Source of the DNA: Sophora flavescens
Lineage: Eukaryota; Streptophyta; Magnoliopsida; Fabales; Fabaceae
Assembly (NCBI GenBank): GCA_030762895.1
Contig: CM061065.1
Coordinates: 62,252,200 to 62,316,199 of the forward strand
DNA length: 64,000 nucleotides
Reading direction: 5' to 3'
Shown: one piece after another, positions 1 to 12,060 of the stretch
How the letters are laid out: the number at the start of each line of letters is the position of its first letter
Position numbering within the stretch: position 1 is the first letter of the stretch
Notes under the pieces: generated by a model
Told to the model about the DNA's origin: nothing
The model's input: only the letters and a program-made list of their open reading frames with translations
Database searches by the model: none
Position numbers and translations under genes: made by a program

Positions 1-2366
1 TCATCTCTTCAATTTCTTCTTCATTTTCTTCACAAAAACTCCATTGTTGATCCAAGAGCTCCATTGGAGAAGTTGCCAAGATCATCATCTTCTTCATACA
101 CTTCAGGTAATAGGATCATCCATGATCATCTCATCTCATCTCAAGATCATTTCTTTCCGATTTCATGGTTTTCATATTCTTAGATCTAGAACTTTAAATA
201 ATTCTAGAAAATTGTAGAAAAATCATAAAAATGTGAGACCAATTTCTGTGATCCTATTATGTCTCATACTATTATTAACCAAGAGTATGTAATCAAAAAC
301 ATTTTCCTTCCCAATTTTCTTTAAAAGGATGAAACTGACTCAAGAAGTGACTTTGTTGATGTTGTTTGATTTGTGAAATCTAATGATGGATTCAAGCTCA
401 CTAGCACATATATGATTTATATCCAGGAGCTTAAGTTTAACTAAATTATCTAACTTATTTTGCTGCAAGAGGCCGAAACCCTAAGGGAAATAGATCAAAA
501 TTATTTTTGTTCAATCTTAGGCTTATGATAATTTATATTGTCTCTATAATGCCATAGCATCCTTAATCCAATAGAATAAGAATTTAAAAATCCCTAGCCT
601 ATTTTTCTATATATGACCGAAATTCAACTAAAAAGGGCTTGGATTATTTTCTTTCATATTTTCAAGTTATGACAATTTATATAAGCTATCTAAGACTAAA
701 GGAACTAGAATCCAAAAGCTTTGAGTGAGAAAATAATCCTAACCCTATTTTGAATTAGGAGGCCGAAACCTAGCTATTTAGGATAAGAGTGATTTTGTTA
801 ATTAATTATAGTTGTGTTGTTTGGTTGAAGGAGAAACTGTTAAACCGAGGAACGTCGAGTTCATGATTTCGGTGATAACTCAGGTAGGGGAAAGGATCAC
901 TCTGCCATTGGAATCGATAAGTAGTATATTATATAATAATTGTATAGGGCGACCTAAACCCTACTAGTTGTCGAGTAATCGACAAGACCAAAATCACATT
1001 GGAAACTTTTTCTGTAAAATCAATGGTGATTCGAGGATTGTAGGTTTATCGACATTAAGTTGATTTTAAAGAATTTGATGATGTCTGATTTTATGTTGTT
1101 GAATTTACTGTGATACGCTGGTTGAGGTATTCCATTGCATGTGACGTATTATTTTTGGTGTTTGAATATTTTCTGATATTGTGTAATGCATGATCTGCCT
1201 GGTTTTTAGTACTATGCTTAGTTGATTTTAAGCGAGGATATATGTTACTCGGAAGATTTGGTTTGGGTCAGAAAGTATCGGTGAATTTGAAGTGCCTAGC
1301 TTAAATTGATTATTTTAAACATTAAATGTGTCATAGAATGTGAGTCAATGCTAGGATGGAAGCATGAGGCACTAGGTTATTATTGATGAAATTCAGTGAG
1401 GTTCATAAGTTGTATTGTGTTTATAACCATATGTTTGATTCATACGAGGTCCGAATTCCTTGTGGGACCATCCAATGTTAGATTTAATTCGTGCAACTAT
1501 AGTGTCAATGCTTTGCTTGAGCACCCTCGAGGGAGAGAATCAGGGTGTGCACCGACTGTACCGTGCAGCTATAGTGTCATTGTATTAGATGAGCATTCTT
1601 ACCATGGATGAGGTTGTGCACCGACTGACCATGCATCTATAGTGTCATTGCTATGCATGAGCACCCTTAATCCAGGGTGTGCACCGACTGTGTCGTGCAG
1701 CTATAGTGTCATTTCTTTACATAGGCATTCTCACCATGAAGAAGGGTGTGCACCGGTTTTGGGGATGCGTCGCTTGTATGAGTTGAGAGTAAAGAATGAT
1801 ATTGTTAATTGAGGATTTAGGTGGAGTTGGAGTGATGATTGTTTCTGACTTTTATTATGTTATATACTATGACTCTTTTCCGCTTTTATGATGATATAAA
1901 TGTTTCTTATCCCCTATATGTTTGTTTGTTGTATTTTATTTCTGATGTGATCGTACGAGAAGACCTGAGGGAGGAACCAGTTGCTGAGGAATTAGATGGA
2001 ACTCCGTATGAACTAGATACGGGAGGACGAGTTGTGGATTCCAACAATGTAGTTTAGTGTCTAGGGCCAGTGAGTCTTATAAGACGTTTTGTTTTCCGCT
2101 ATTAATAGTTGTTTTAAGATGCCTGATTGGGATCCTACTGACAGGATACCCTAGACAGTGTTTTAAATACTCTGATGCATAAACCTATGGTATGTATGTT
2201 ATATATATGGTATGCTGCTTTGAATTTTTCTTCCGCTGTGTGGTTAAAAGTTAAGTTTTAATTTTAACTTGTTTCGGAATACACGTTTAACATTAAGCGC
2301 GCGATTAAGGATTTAATTAAGAAGACTTTAATCTAATAAAACACCGGGGCACAACGGGGTGTCTCA
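1..2366 (+). repeat. Partial 5' LTR of a Ty3/gypsy element (element E)
   Basis: This stretch has no credible gene and lies directly upstream of a Met-tRNA primer binding site and a gypsy gag remnant, so it is read as the LTR. It ends in CA at 2366, two bases before the primer site. The start is not visible and may lie outside the window. It contains a short tandem repeat at 1491-1757 and two copies of an AGGCCGAAACC motif near 470 and 760. An LTR over 2 kb would fit chromovirus (Tekay/Del) elements. The small ORFs here look like chance. Confidence 0.6.
1491..1757 (+). repeat. Tandem repeat, four units of about 64-72 bp, inside LTR E
   Basis: Four degenerate units begin near 1491, 1563, 1631 and 1695. 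Each starts with GTGCA-CTATAGTGTCA or a close variant and ends with GTGCACCG. A local duplication array like this is common in LTR U3 regions and may carry regulatory sites, but that role is inference. Confidence 0.75.
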
Positions 2367-2368
2367 TT

Positions 2369-2380
2369 TGGTATCAGAGA
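2369..2380 (+). other. Primer binding site (initiator Met-tRNA)
   Basis: TGGTATCAGAGA matches the standard plant retrotransposon primer site TGGTATCAGAGC except for the last base. It lies two bases after the proposed LTR end, which sets the + orientation of element E. Confidence 0.75.
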
Positions 2381-2594
2381 AGTTTGATTCTTATCAGACT
2401 ACGAGGTTTAGGATGTTGTTACTGGCCGTGTCTAGTTGAATCCACATCGGATTTTAACTATTCTTAGAAGTCGGGTAGTGTGTCTGATCTCGATGGGATA
2501 ACTAACATTGGTATGGCATATGATATTTATATACTTGTTTATGTAGTATTATATGTCATACGGATAAGAGCTGATGATTTCCTTAAATAGGATC

Positions 2595-3480
2595 ATGGCT
2601 CAAGAAAGAGGACGTAATACCAACAGTGGTGATAGGATTCCCGAGAGAATTATTGGAGGTAGCAACAGTGAGGCTAATCATACCGGTGGTCAAGGAGTGT
2701 CATCCGAGACTTGCAATATCATGGAAGTTATATCTACTACCATGTTACTGTAAACATAGCAAAATATGGACATGTTGTGATTGAACAAAGAGCAGCAAAA
2801 CTGAAGAGATAAGGATAATGACAATACTCAAAGAGAAGCTACCACGATTCCGAGGAGATTATGACCAAGAGAAGGCTAAATGGTGGGTACAAGAGATAGA
2901 GAAGATATTTTATACTGTACGCTGCAGAGATGATTTGAAAGTGACTTATGCTGCCTTCATGTTAACTGAAGCAGCAGATTTCTGGTGGAGAGGTAAGAGA
3001 AGATTATTGGAGGCCGAGGGCAGAATGATTACATGGCAGTTGTTTATTGAATGCTTCTTCGAGAAGTATATCCCACTTTTAGTCCGACTTGAGAAGAAGA
3101 GAGAGTTTGCTAATCTTCGATAGGGAAACATGACTATTGGGGATTCTACATTACGCTTTGATACTCTGATTAAGTTTTCAGAATTCTATAAGAGATCCCC
3201 AAACGAGTATTGGCGGTGTAGAAGGTTTGAAGAGGGATTGCGACATGAGCTAAAGAGAGATGTAGTGTATCTTGATATTCAGAGTTTCCTGGAGCTTGTT
3301 GATAGTTGCAGTGCTATAGAAAGCATATACCAGGGGCAAGCTGCTGAGCTGAAACAACAAAGAAGTGGATGCCCTATTCGATCAGGTTCTCCAAGGAGGG
3401 CATATAGTGGTTCTCAATGGAGATGGGAACCATATACTAAACCAGTGCAGATAGCTGCACCAACACCAGTGGTTAATTAG
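2595..3480 (+). pseudogene. gag: Broken gag of a Ty3/gypsy chromovirus-like element
   Basis: A possible start ATG at 2595 opens about 50 codons and then stops, with a frame change before the next part. From 2818 the frame encodes a Retrotrans_gag-type domain: KLPRFRGDYDQEKAKWWVQ, then a Trp-rich FWWRGKRR helix, then a FFEKYIP segment. A TAG at 3121-3123 interrupts the frame, where the family usually has LRQG. The same frame continues from 3130 (MTIGDSTLRFDTLIKFSEF) to 3480, with the typical FEEGLRHELKRDV segment. No zinc knuckle, protease or pol follows, because the element is cut off by other repeat fragments near 3500. It cannot make a functional Gag. Confidence 0.8.
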
Positions 3481-3589
3481 ATCGGATTAACAAAAACAAG
3501 GCTATGATAGCTTCGGATACGGAGGGTCGCAACATATTCGAGATTGCACAGAAAGACATAGATTAATGTAGAATTCTCAAGTTTTATTA

Positions 3590-3744
3590 CATACATTACA
3601 CTTTGGATTGCATGATTTATGACAAGTTTGGAGTGAAAGGGTGAACACATTAGGGATGTATCTCGGTCAAATAATTTGCTAAAAATGTCTAGGTGAGGAA
3701 TTGGAGCTCCCAACATGTTTTTGAATTGTGTGAATCACTTTTGA
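3590..3744 (+). repeat. Fragment of an Athila/Tat-like internal region, joined to element E
   Basis: The reverse complement of this stretch matches by eye the noncoding internal region of element A near 15885-16030 and of element B near 33155-33290. Shared landmarks are CCAAACTTGTCATAAATCA and ACCGAGATACA. Its orientation is opposite to A and B. It sits between the gag remnant of E and the truncated LTR of D, so it is part of a rearrangement junction. Confidence 0.65.
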
Positions 3745-3876
3745 GCTATTTGAAGTCTCGATGTGAATATTGTTCTTTTGAATAAGATTGTTTTCACAAT
3801 ATGTAGTGTATTGTTATTCATTTTAGTTGTTCAGCTTCTTTCTCAAAATCTCATCACCGTGTCTTCAGGTCTTCAA
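3745..3876 (-). repeat. Left piece of the 3' LTR of element D
   Basis: This matches 29290-29430 of the right-hand D LTR, from ATTTGAAGTCTCGATGTGA to GTCTTCAGGTCTTCAA. It ends with TTCAA, which is repeated at 22503-22507 on the other side of element C. About 580 bp of LTR to the left, present in the right-hand copy, is missing. Confidence 0.85.
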
Positions 3877-5409
3877 TGAAGTTGACACAGGCAAATACAA
3901 GAAGCAGGGGTTGAATTGTGTTTGCTAATAATTTTTGAAAACAACCGTTAAAACTGTTTTTGCACACAAGAAGGTTAAATCAGAAGCAAGCACAAAGAAA
4001 TAGATCCTTTTATTTTTAAAGAGCTTTAACAAAAGCAATATCAAAACCCCTCAGTCGGTAAAAACAAATAAAGCCGTAAGAGTATATGGCTAGAATATTC
4101 ACACAAGATGTTTTATCCTGGTTCACTCTCTTCCAACCAAGAGTTACGTCCAGTCCCTTCTACTTGAAGGTTTATCTCCACTATTTTCCAAATAGATTAC
4201 AACCAAGTATTCAACACCCCTCCAGGCTTACAAGTATTCCTTTCTTACGAAGCCTCTCCAGGATCTAACTCTAACAAAGAGATTTAACTTATGATCTTCT
4301 TAACTCACTATGTGTGAGGATATGAAAGATTAAGATCAGTTGAATATTGCAACAATGTTCAAATTAAAGAATACATACTCTTGCTCTTTAAAAGGAAATT
4401 AGAATGAGTGATTATCGATTGACAAAAGTAGTTCTTCAGAACTTGAGGTCTTCTATTTATAGCGACCTTCTTCTTCACTTGTATTTCTTCAACGGTTATT
4501 TTGAATAGTCTCGTTCAGAGGTAGCATTGAATGCATGATATCCATTGTAACTGATAGCTAGATTGTGGCAATGCTGAAAAGTACTCTTGGTTATCGAGGT
4601 AGCACGAAATGGAGGCTCACTGCTCTGAGCATTGCAGGTTGAAAACTTGTTGTTCCCCCTTTGTGTACAATCCAACTTTTTCCAGTCATAAAGTTTTCAT
4701 CGTACAGATTGTTTTGCAGTTTCTCATTGTACGATTCTGCTTTTTGTATTTCTTTGATGGTACTAAGTTTCTTTTACAGCAAGGTAAAACATAGTAGATA
4801 AAACAAATATGAAGAACAAATATTCTATTGAAATAAATATCAATCATTTGAAATAAATTCAAGAGATTGGGATTGCATTTATTCATTCAAGAGATGGAGC
4901 TCATCTACTTAAGAATTCCGTCTACTTGTGTGAGACTAAGTCTGTTCACTATTTTATTTTGCTCGTCTGTTGACGTGGCATATCCTTTCGTCTATCAAGT
5001 CTTTGGACTTGCTATACCTCGGTGAGTTATCATAATCTCCGTCTGGTGATGTGGCACTTAGACACGTCTACTATCAAGTCTTTGGACTTGCTGTATCTAA
5101 GTAAGTTATCTTGATTTCCGTCTAGTAAACATTTAGTGCCTCGTCTACTTAAAGAAACCAGTCTACTCAATTAAATAAATAAATAACTTTACCAATATTA
5201 GAGCAGTAGTCTACAAAGGTGGACGCGTATTTTTATCGAGGAGTCCAACGAAAACTTATCCCAAGTTTCCATTACTTATATTATAAATATTCCTGCATAA
5301 CTGAAAGCACATGTTAGATCTCAGCTAACACTTTCCTAAGAAAATTTAATCCTTTTGTTAACATCAAAATGTAGAGATTATTTAAATCAAAACCACTTTG
5401 GTTCCAACA
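3877..5409 (-). repeat. 3' LTR of element C
   Basis: This pairs with 20976-22502. Both start TGAAGTTGACAC and end GGTTCCAACA on the + strand. They differ at many scattered sites and by small indels, so the insertion is not recent. The LTR holds a TATA-like TATAAATAG on the minus strand (4454-4462). Confidence 0.93.
4454..4462 (-). promoter_or_regulatory. TATA box in 3' LTR of element C
   Basis: The minus strand reads TATAAATAG. The identical site occurs in the 5' LTR at 21548-21556, where it would drive the genomic RNA. Confidence 0.6.
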
Positions 5410-5424
5410 ATCTCCCCATTTTTT
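5410..5424 (-). other. Polypurine tract of element C
   Basis: The minus strand reads AAAAAATGGGGAGAT directly against the TGTTGG start of the 3' LTR. This is the expected position and composition for plus-strand priming. Confidence 0.75.
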
Positions 5425-5787
5425 ATGATGACAAAAACTAATTAAATTTGAAAAACAAAGTCTAACAGAGCTTGCAAAGCTCCCCCTAAGACAAAGCATT
5501 CAGATATATAATCAGTAAAAGCAAACGGCATATAAGCTATTAGATCAATGCAACTGCTAATCAAACTTAGAGTATATATGAAATAATAAATAAGCATAGT
5601 TTAGCAGATATCAGAGCAAATAAGCAAACAGAAGTATCAGAGTAGTTAGAAACAGAATATGCATATGCAGACGAATATGAGCTTTTCAAAACTGACTTTG
5701 TATATATATAAAAAAAAAACTCTTTTCTTTCCTTTCTTCCCCTTTTTTGTCATCAGATAAAAAGGCGAAGGGAGTGGACCATCATTG

Positions 5788-8700
5788 TCAGTAACACAAA
5801 AAAAAATTCCAAGTTAGGCAGGAGGAGGTTGATTGAGTCTGGGTTTTCTTGAAATCAGTCAAAAATTCCAGTATTTTGTTCACAACCTGTAAGGTTGGAG
5901 CCATAGTTACTTGAACTCTCTGAGAGACTTCCTCAGTGATCTTCTCAGTCATCTTTTCAACATTCTCTTCAACCAGCTTCCCAACTCTTTCATCAACTAT
6001 CTTGCCAAGAACTTCTTCAAGATTTGGTGGCAGAGCAAGTTGTCTCGAACTTTCAGCAGATTCTTGGAAATGAGCAGGTGCTTGAAAGGTGCTTAAAGTT
6101 CTTGAATGTTCAGGATGGTCTGAAGGGTGAACCACAGCCAGATCTTGTGGTTGAGAAGTGTGCTTTTCAGAGGTGCTTTGTTTGGGAATGGACTCAAACC
6201 TCTTCCTCATGACCCCCTAAGTCAACAATAGTGGCACTCATGCTAGGTCCTTCAACTACAATTTCATCTTCTGTGTGCTCAGAAGGAGGTGAAGGAGGGG
6301 CAGGCTTAATCACAAGAAGGGGTAAAATGGTTGCTGCTATTTCCTTTGCCCATTTAATGGGATAGGAGAATTCCACATTCCTACTTGTTATGGGAAGTCC
6401 CCAAAGATCTTTGTAGATCATATATCTGAAGTTTGAAAGTCCACATTCGCCTCTGACTTTAGGAATGGCCTTTTTCTCTTCTTGGGTCAGATCAGAGGAA
6501 GATGTTTCTCTTGTGTAATGAATGATGTGGGATTTTCAGAAGTCAGCAGCACGTTTCTTGTTAATCATCCCAATAGACTCATATTTCAAATAATAGTCCA
6601 GCAAAGAGTAGTCAAAGGTTTCTTGATTCAGATCAAGCATTACTGATTTAGCTTGTGGCATTACTCCTTTGAATCTTCTATACTTCTTGTCCTTGTTCAG
6701 ATCAATCATATGTAGTCTTGGACAAGCCATATAGGGTATGATTCCAACTCTTGTTTCTGCATTATGCCTCAGCCATGATGGAGGGACAAAGTGTGCAACT
6801 CTATCAACTCTGAAATGACAGAATTCCCACTTCAGTATTTCATAGATGAGCTGATCCTTGAAGAAATCAGAGGCCCTCCCATTGACACAGGGATGCTTGA
6901 AGGATACCCATTTTGTGTCACTGTCCATGATCATAGGGACGTGTTGTGAGGATGTCACTTTTCTTTCAGGGAGGGTAGGAAGATTCTTCCTTAGTGGGTC
7001 TGTCTCCCAGACACTTATCAGATGTCTCTGAACTCCATCAGTGAAAGGTATGAGAGGTGGAGTTTTGACAAAATTAGGATAGATTTTCCTAGGAGGGAAT
7101 CTTTTCTGGGGCAAGTGAATTAATAAGGGTCCAAGGTTGTTGAACATCTGTGAAGGAACATTTGTGATTAGTTTGCAGTCAGGATGGGGTTTATGGTAGG
7201 GTTCAACTGGTGGGTCTATTTATTCTTCATACTCAAGTAGGGGGTACCACCTATCAGGGATGTGTTCAGGTTCAGGCTGGTGAGTGAGAAACAGAATTCT
7301 CCAATCTCTCTTTACTTTAGCCCAATCCTCAGATTTGCCATCATAAACAACAGAAATTGGAGTGAAAGGAAATAAAGTTCTTAAAGGTTTTGGGAAGGGA
7401 GCACCGGGGGAAATGCCAGCATTTGGTTGATTGAACCAGGGATCATCAGCAGGGATAATAGGTTGAAATTGTGGTCTAGATGAGGAGGCTATTTGTGAGC
7501 GAGCAGGGGAATGTGTAGGTAAATTTGTGGTTTGGTCAGTTTGTGTTGGTTGGGGTGAGGGTGGAGATGGAATATAAACATTGTCAGTTATGTTTTGGTT
7601 AAACACCTCATTTGGAGTAGAGACAGTAACATTTTCAACAGAGGCAACGGCAGCAAGGAGAGTATCATCTCTATTTTCTAAACTAGACACTAAGGCGTCT
7701 ACTGCTATTTGAACAGGATCACTAGCAGAGATGGTTACCATAGAGGTCATAGTTGTTCTGGCCTTTCTTGCAAGTTGCCTTCTGGTTTGTGTTGAGACAG
7801 GCACAAAGGCCTCATCAGCAGTGACAACAGCAATAACAGCAGAAGTTTTCTGCTTCTTCAGGATGGTACTGATAGGAACTATGTCCTCATCAGCTTCCTC
7901 ATCCTCGTTGTGTGAGAAGATGATTCTTCTTTGCCTCTTCACAACATGAGCACCAGTAGGTTCCCTAATTACAATGCCACCAGCTGGCCACTTGGGGGCA
8001 GGTTTCCTTGCTGCAGTGGTCTTTTGCCTAGTTCCTCTTTTTATTCCTAGGACTTCAGCATTATTGTCCTCAATCATTTCTTCCTTGATTTTAATAGCTT
8101 CTTCTGCTTTGGCCAAGGCAATTTGTTTGTAACTACTTAGTTGCATGCCTGAGAGATTTCTTCTCCCAAAATCAACAGCCGACATTCCTTTCACAGATAG
8201 AATCTTGTTATGATCTTCTTCAGATATTGCAGCAAGGACATCATAAACACCTTGATTCCTGAGAATCTTTGATAGAAGGTGAGTGTAGGGAATGGCAGAG
8301 AGGTTCTTTCTATTTTGCATAGCATGTTTGAATCTGTTAAACAGAATCTAGGGAAGACTGATTTTGGTTTCCCAGAAGAGATTGCACATGCATAATTTGT
8401 GGAGAGCAGAGAGGTTGTCCTTGGAGCCAGTCTTGTGTAAGACAGTCTTGTTCAGAATCTGATGGAGGATTCTAATTTCATCTTTCATCTCAGCAGACTT
8501 CCAGGAATGAGTTCTTACAGTATCTTCTTTCATTAGGGTAACAACAATGGTCTCAGAACCTCCTAAGTCTTCTTCCCCAGTATCAGTAATCACCAAACCC
8601 TCTTGGGCACAAGCAATAGCATCAGAAATGGTCTTCTCAGAGCCAATCACCTTCTTTCCCAGCATGAAGCTAATAATCTCTGTTTCAATGATTGTAGGTT

Positions 8701-8905
8701 TCCTCTAGAAGGTCCAAATGAGGTTGTGGAAGATTGATACTTTCTCTAAGAACATGTCGTCCCATCCAGCTGCATTTATATACTTGCTTACATTCAAGTT
8801 GTACTCCCCTAGGACTTCAAAATTAAAGTGGTGTTCAACCGCTAATTTCAGAGAATTAGTGACGTAGGAATGGACAGGGAGTGAAGGTGAAGCCTTTTTT
8901 TTAGG
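5788..8905 (-). pseudogene. Env-like / 'putative plant transposon protein' ORF of element C, broken
   Basis: Downstream of RNase H, as in SIRE/Maximus elements, the minus strand carries a long ORF broken by stops and frame changes. The segments are about 8905-8665, 8665-8348 (contains GSKDNLSALHKLCM), 8320-7220, 7147-6536, 6421-6194 and 6210-5788. The 8320-7220 segment has a Lys/Glu-rich helix (LAKAEEAIKIKEE), basic patches (KRQRR) and a long Ser/Thr/Pro-rich part. The last segment has a predicted coiled coil (LEEVLGKIVDERVGKLVEE). I see no clear signal peptide or membrane anchor, so 'env-like' is positional. Homologous ORFs occur in element D (24230-26893) and debris G (40710-41427 and 56065-56280). 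The function is unknown. Confidence 0.7.
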
Positions 8906-9204
8906 TTTAAAGGTTAGGGTTCAAAGAAGCAAAGAAATAGAGGTTCGTGAAAAAAACTCAGAGGCAATGAAAAGTTTTTCCGAGGGAAGAGAAGTTGCTT
9001 TAAATGTTTCTGAATTTCAAATGTTTTTATTTGAAAATAATTCGAAAGGAAAATTAATGACAAAGCATATCATTAAGAGTAAAACGGCGTTGTTATTTTG
9101 AAACCATAAAAAGGTTATGATGGGATTGATGGAAATTACTGACTCAGCAAAGAGAATATACTAGATATATATGTATAGCAAGACAAAATAAATGCATTTA
9201 ATAA

Positions 9205-9400
9205 AAATATGCTTAGACGCAAGCAGTTGTGGACGCGTATGAAATTATACAATGGACGCAGTAAACCACAACAGTAGATGCAACATATAGTGGACGCGCT
9301 ACACAACATGCAATAGACGCAGAAATTTAACAGGCATTAGACGCGCATATGCAATAGACGCAAAATTATCAAAACAATTTTCTCAAGGCTGGACGCCTAA
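9205..9400 (-). repeat. Short interspersed GGACGC/AGACGC motif cluster between RNase H and the env-like ORF
   Basis: Roughly nine copies of a GACGC core (TGGACGCG or TAGACGCA) occur at about 15-30 bp spacing in an AT-rich background. The same GTGGACGCG motif recurs in both LTRs of element C (near 5219 and 22314). It does not continue any ORF. Confidence 0.6.
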
Positions 9401-9401
9401 A

Positions 9402-12060
9402 TCAATCCACACATATCATGTTAAGATGCTTTCTAATAAAGATAAATCTGTCCTCTGTAAGAGGTTTAGTAAGGATATCTGCCCATTGATGGTCAGTATC
9501 TACAAATTGAATATCAAATACACCTTTTTGCACATAATCCCTAATAAAATGATGTTTAATATCTATGTGCTTAGCTCTAGAATACAAAATTGGATTCTTA
9601 GATAGATTTGTTGCAGCAGTATTATCACACATAAGTGGAATACTACTTACAAACACATTTTAGTCCTCCAATTGATGTTTGATCCAAAGAAGTTGTGAGC
9701 AGCAACTTGCAGCTGATATATACTCAGCTTCAGTAGTTTATAAAGCAATGGTACTTTGCCTCTTGCTTGACCAAGAGACAAGATTAGCTCCAATGAAGTG
9801 ACATCCTCCACTAGAGCTTTTTCTTTCAATTCTATTTCCAGCATAGTCAGCATCACAGAAACCAACTAATCTGTAATCTTCATTTTTATTAAAGCACAAA
9901 CCAAGATTAGTAGTACCTTTTAAATATCTAAAAATTCTCTTAATTGCTGATAAGTGAAATTCTCTAGGATCAGATTAAAATCGAGCACACAAACATACAC
10001 TGAACATAATATCAGGCCTAGACGCAGTAAGATATAAGAGAGATCCTATCAAACCTCTATATACATTTTGGTCTACCTTTTTCTCTTTATCATCTTTGTT
10101 CAGTATGGAAGTGGGGTGCATAGGGGTATTCATTGGCTTACAATCATCCATCTTAAACTTCTTCAGAAGCTCTTTTGTATACTTAGTTTGATGGATGAGC
10201 ACCTCGTCCAAGGTTTGTTTTACTTGAAGTCCAAGGAAGAATTTGAGTTCTCCTGTCATACTCATTTCAAATTCTTTCTGCAATAACTTAGAGAATTCTT
10301 TGCAAAGAGATTCATTAGTAGAACCAAAAATGATATCATCAACATAAATTTGCACAACTATGAAATCAGACTTAATTGATTTTCTAAACAGAGTTGTGTC
10401 TAATTTCCCTCTATTAAAGCCATTTTCCATAAGAAATGAACTTAGCCTGTCATATCAAGCTCTAGGGGCTTGCTTATGGCCGTACAAAGCTTTCTTAAGC
10501 TTATATACATGTTCAGGGTGGGTTTCACTCTCAAAGCCTGGAGGTTGCATAACACAAACTTCTTCATTAATAAAGCCATTTAGAAAAACACTTTTAACAT
10601 CCATCTGAAAAAGTAAAATACTATGATGTGCAGCAAATGAAAGTAGAATTATAATTGCTTCTAATTTAGCACCAGGTGCAAAGGTTTCAGTGTAATCTAT
10701 ACCTTCTTCTTGAGAGAAACCTTGAGCAACAAGTCTTGCTTTGTTTCTTATTACCTTACCATTTTCATCAAGTTTGTTTCTGTAAACCCACTTTGTTCCA
10801 ATCACTGGTTTGTCTTTGGGATGGGGAACCAGAGTCCAAACTTCACTTCTTTCAAACTGATTCAATTCTTCTTGTATAGCTAGAATCCAACCGCCGTCCA
10901 GCAGAGCCTCGTCTACTGTCTTTGGTTCCAACTCGGAGGCTAGTGCATAAATATCTTGTTCTCTGAAAGTCGATCTCGTTCTTAGCTTGCAAAAGCTTCA
11001 TCTAGCTTTGATAATTTCTTATCAAGCTGTTTGTCATCAGACTTGACATGAATACTTTCCTCTACCATCAGAGTCCTAGAATTATAAACTCTAAAGCCTT
11101 TAGAAGTTTCAGAATATCCTAATAGTATTCCATTACCTGTTTTAGCATCAAACTTACCAAGTTGATTTTTAGTATTCAATATATAGCATTTACAACCAAA
11201 AGGATGAAAATAAGATATGTTGGGTTTTCGTCCTTTCCTCAGTTCATAAGGAGTCTTGTTCTGGATAGGTCTAATGTATATTCTGTTCTGAATGCAGCAG
11301 GTAGTGTTAACAGCTTCAGCCCAAAAGTGTCTAGGGATAGAGTTGTCATTGAGCATAGTCCCAGCCATCTCTTGAAGAGATCTGTTCTTTCTCTCTACAA
11401 CACCATTTTGCTGTGGTGTTCTAGGTATTGAGAAGTTGTGAAGGATACCACTGTCTTCACAAAACTTATGAAATAGCTCATTTTCAAACTCTCCCACATG
11501 GCCACTTCTGATTGAAGTGATACACATGCCTTTTTCATTCTGTACACGTTTGCAGAATATAGAGAAGACCTTGAAAGACTCATCCTTGTGAGCTAGGAAC
11601 ATAACCTATGTCCATCTAGTGTAGTCATCTACAATTACTAAACCATATTTCTTACCCCTGACAGACGCAGTCCTTGTTGGACCAAAAAGATCAAGGTGCA
11701 GCAACTCTAGTGGTCTATTGGTACTAATAACATTCTTAGATTCAAAAGAACCTTTGACTTGTTTTCCCTTTTGACATGCATCACAAAGAGAATCCCTTTT
11801 GACATGCATCACCTTTGACTTTGATTTGAGAGGTCCTCCAAGTCAATCTTATAGAGATTGTTTTGCCTCTTAGAAGTGAATAAAAGTGATCCATCATCTT
11901 TTTTGACAGTACACATGTTCTTATCAAAAGAAACTGCATATCCACTGTCACATAATTGACTTATGCCCAGCAGATTGTGCTTCAAGCCATTTACTAAAGA
12001 ACATTATCAATGGAGGGAAAAGGATGTTTACCAATTTTACCTATACCAATGATCTTTCCT
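9402..12060 (-). pseudogene. pol: Broken pol of element C: integrase, reverse transcriptase, RNase H
   Basis: Reading right to left, the integrase zinc-binding end survives as CDACQKGK. The core then has LHLDLFGP with the first Asp, and VVERKNR with the Glu. The usual SDHGGEF has become SGHVGEF, so the second catalytic Asp is Gly. The GKC end follows, then RT with GTKWVYRNKLDENG, LVAQGFSQEEGIDY and the catalytic YVDDIIFG. RNase H follows, with GFCDADYAGN and TEAEYISAA, and the copia-type end DILTKPL. Stops near 11603, 10979, 10452, 9972 and 9657 and several frame changes break it. The domain order IN-RT-RH marks Ty1/copia. Confidence 0.92.

Noticed and set aside
1396..2057. Short ORFs in the first 2 kb
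   Set aside because: They lie in LTR sequence with a tandem repeat and have no homology or start context.
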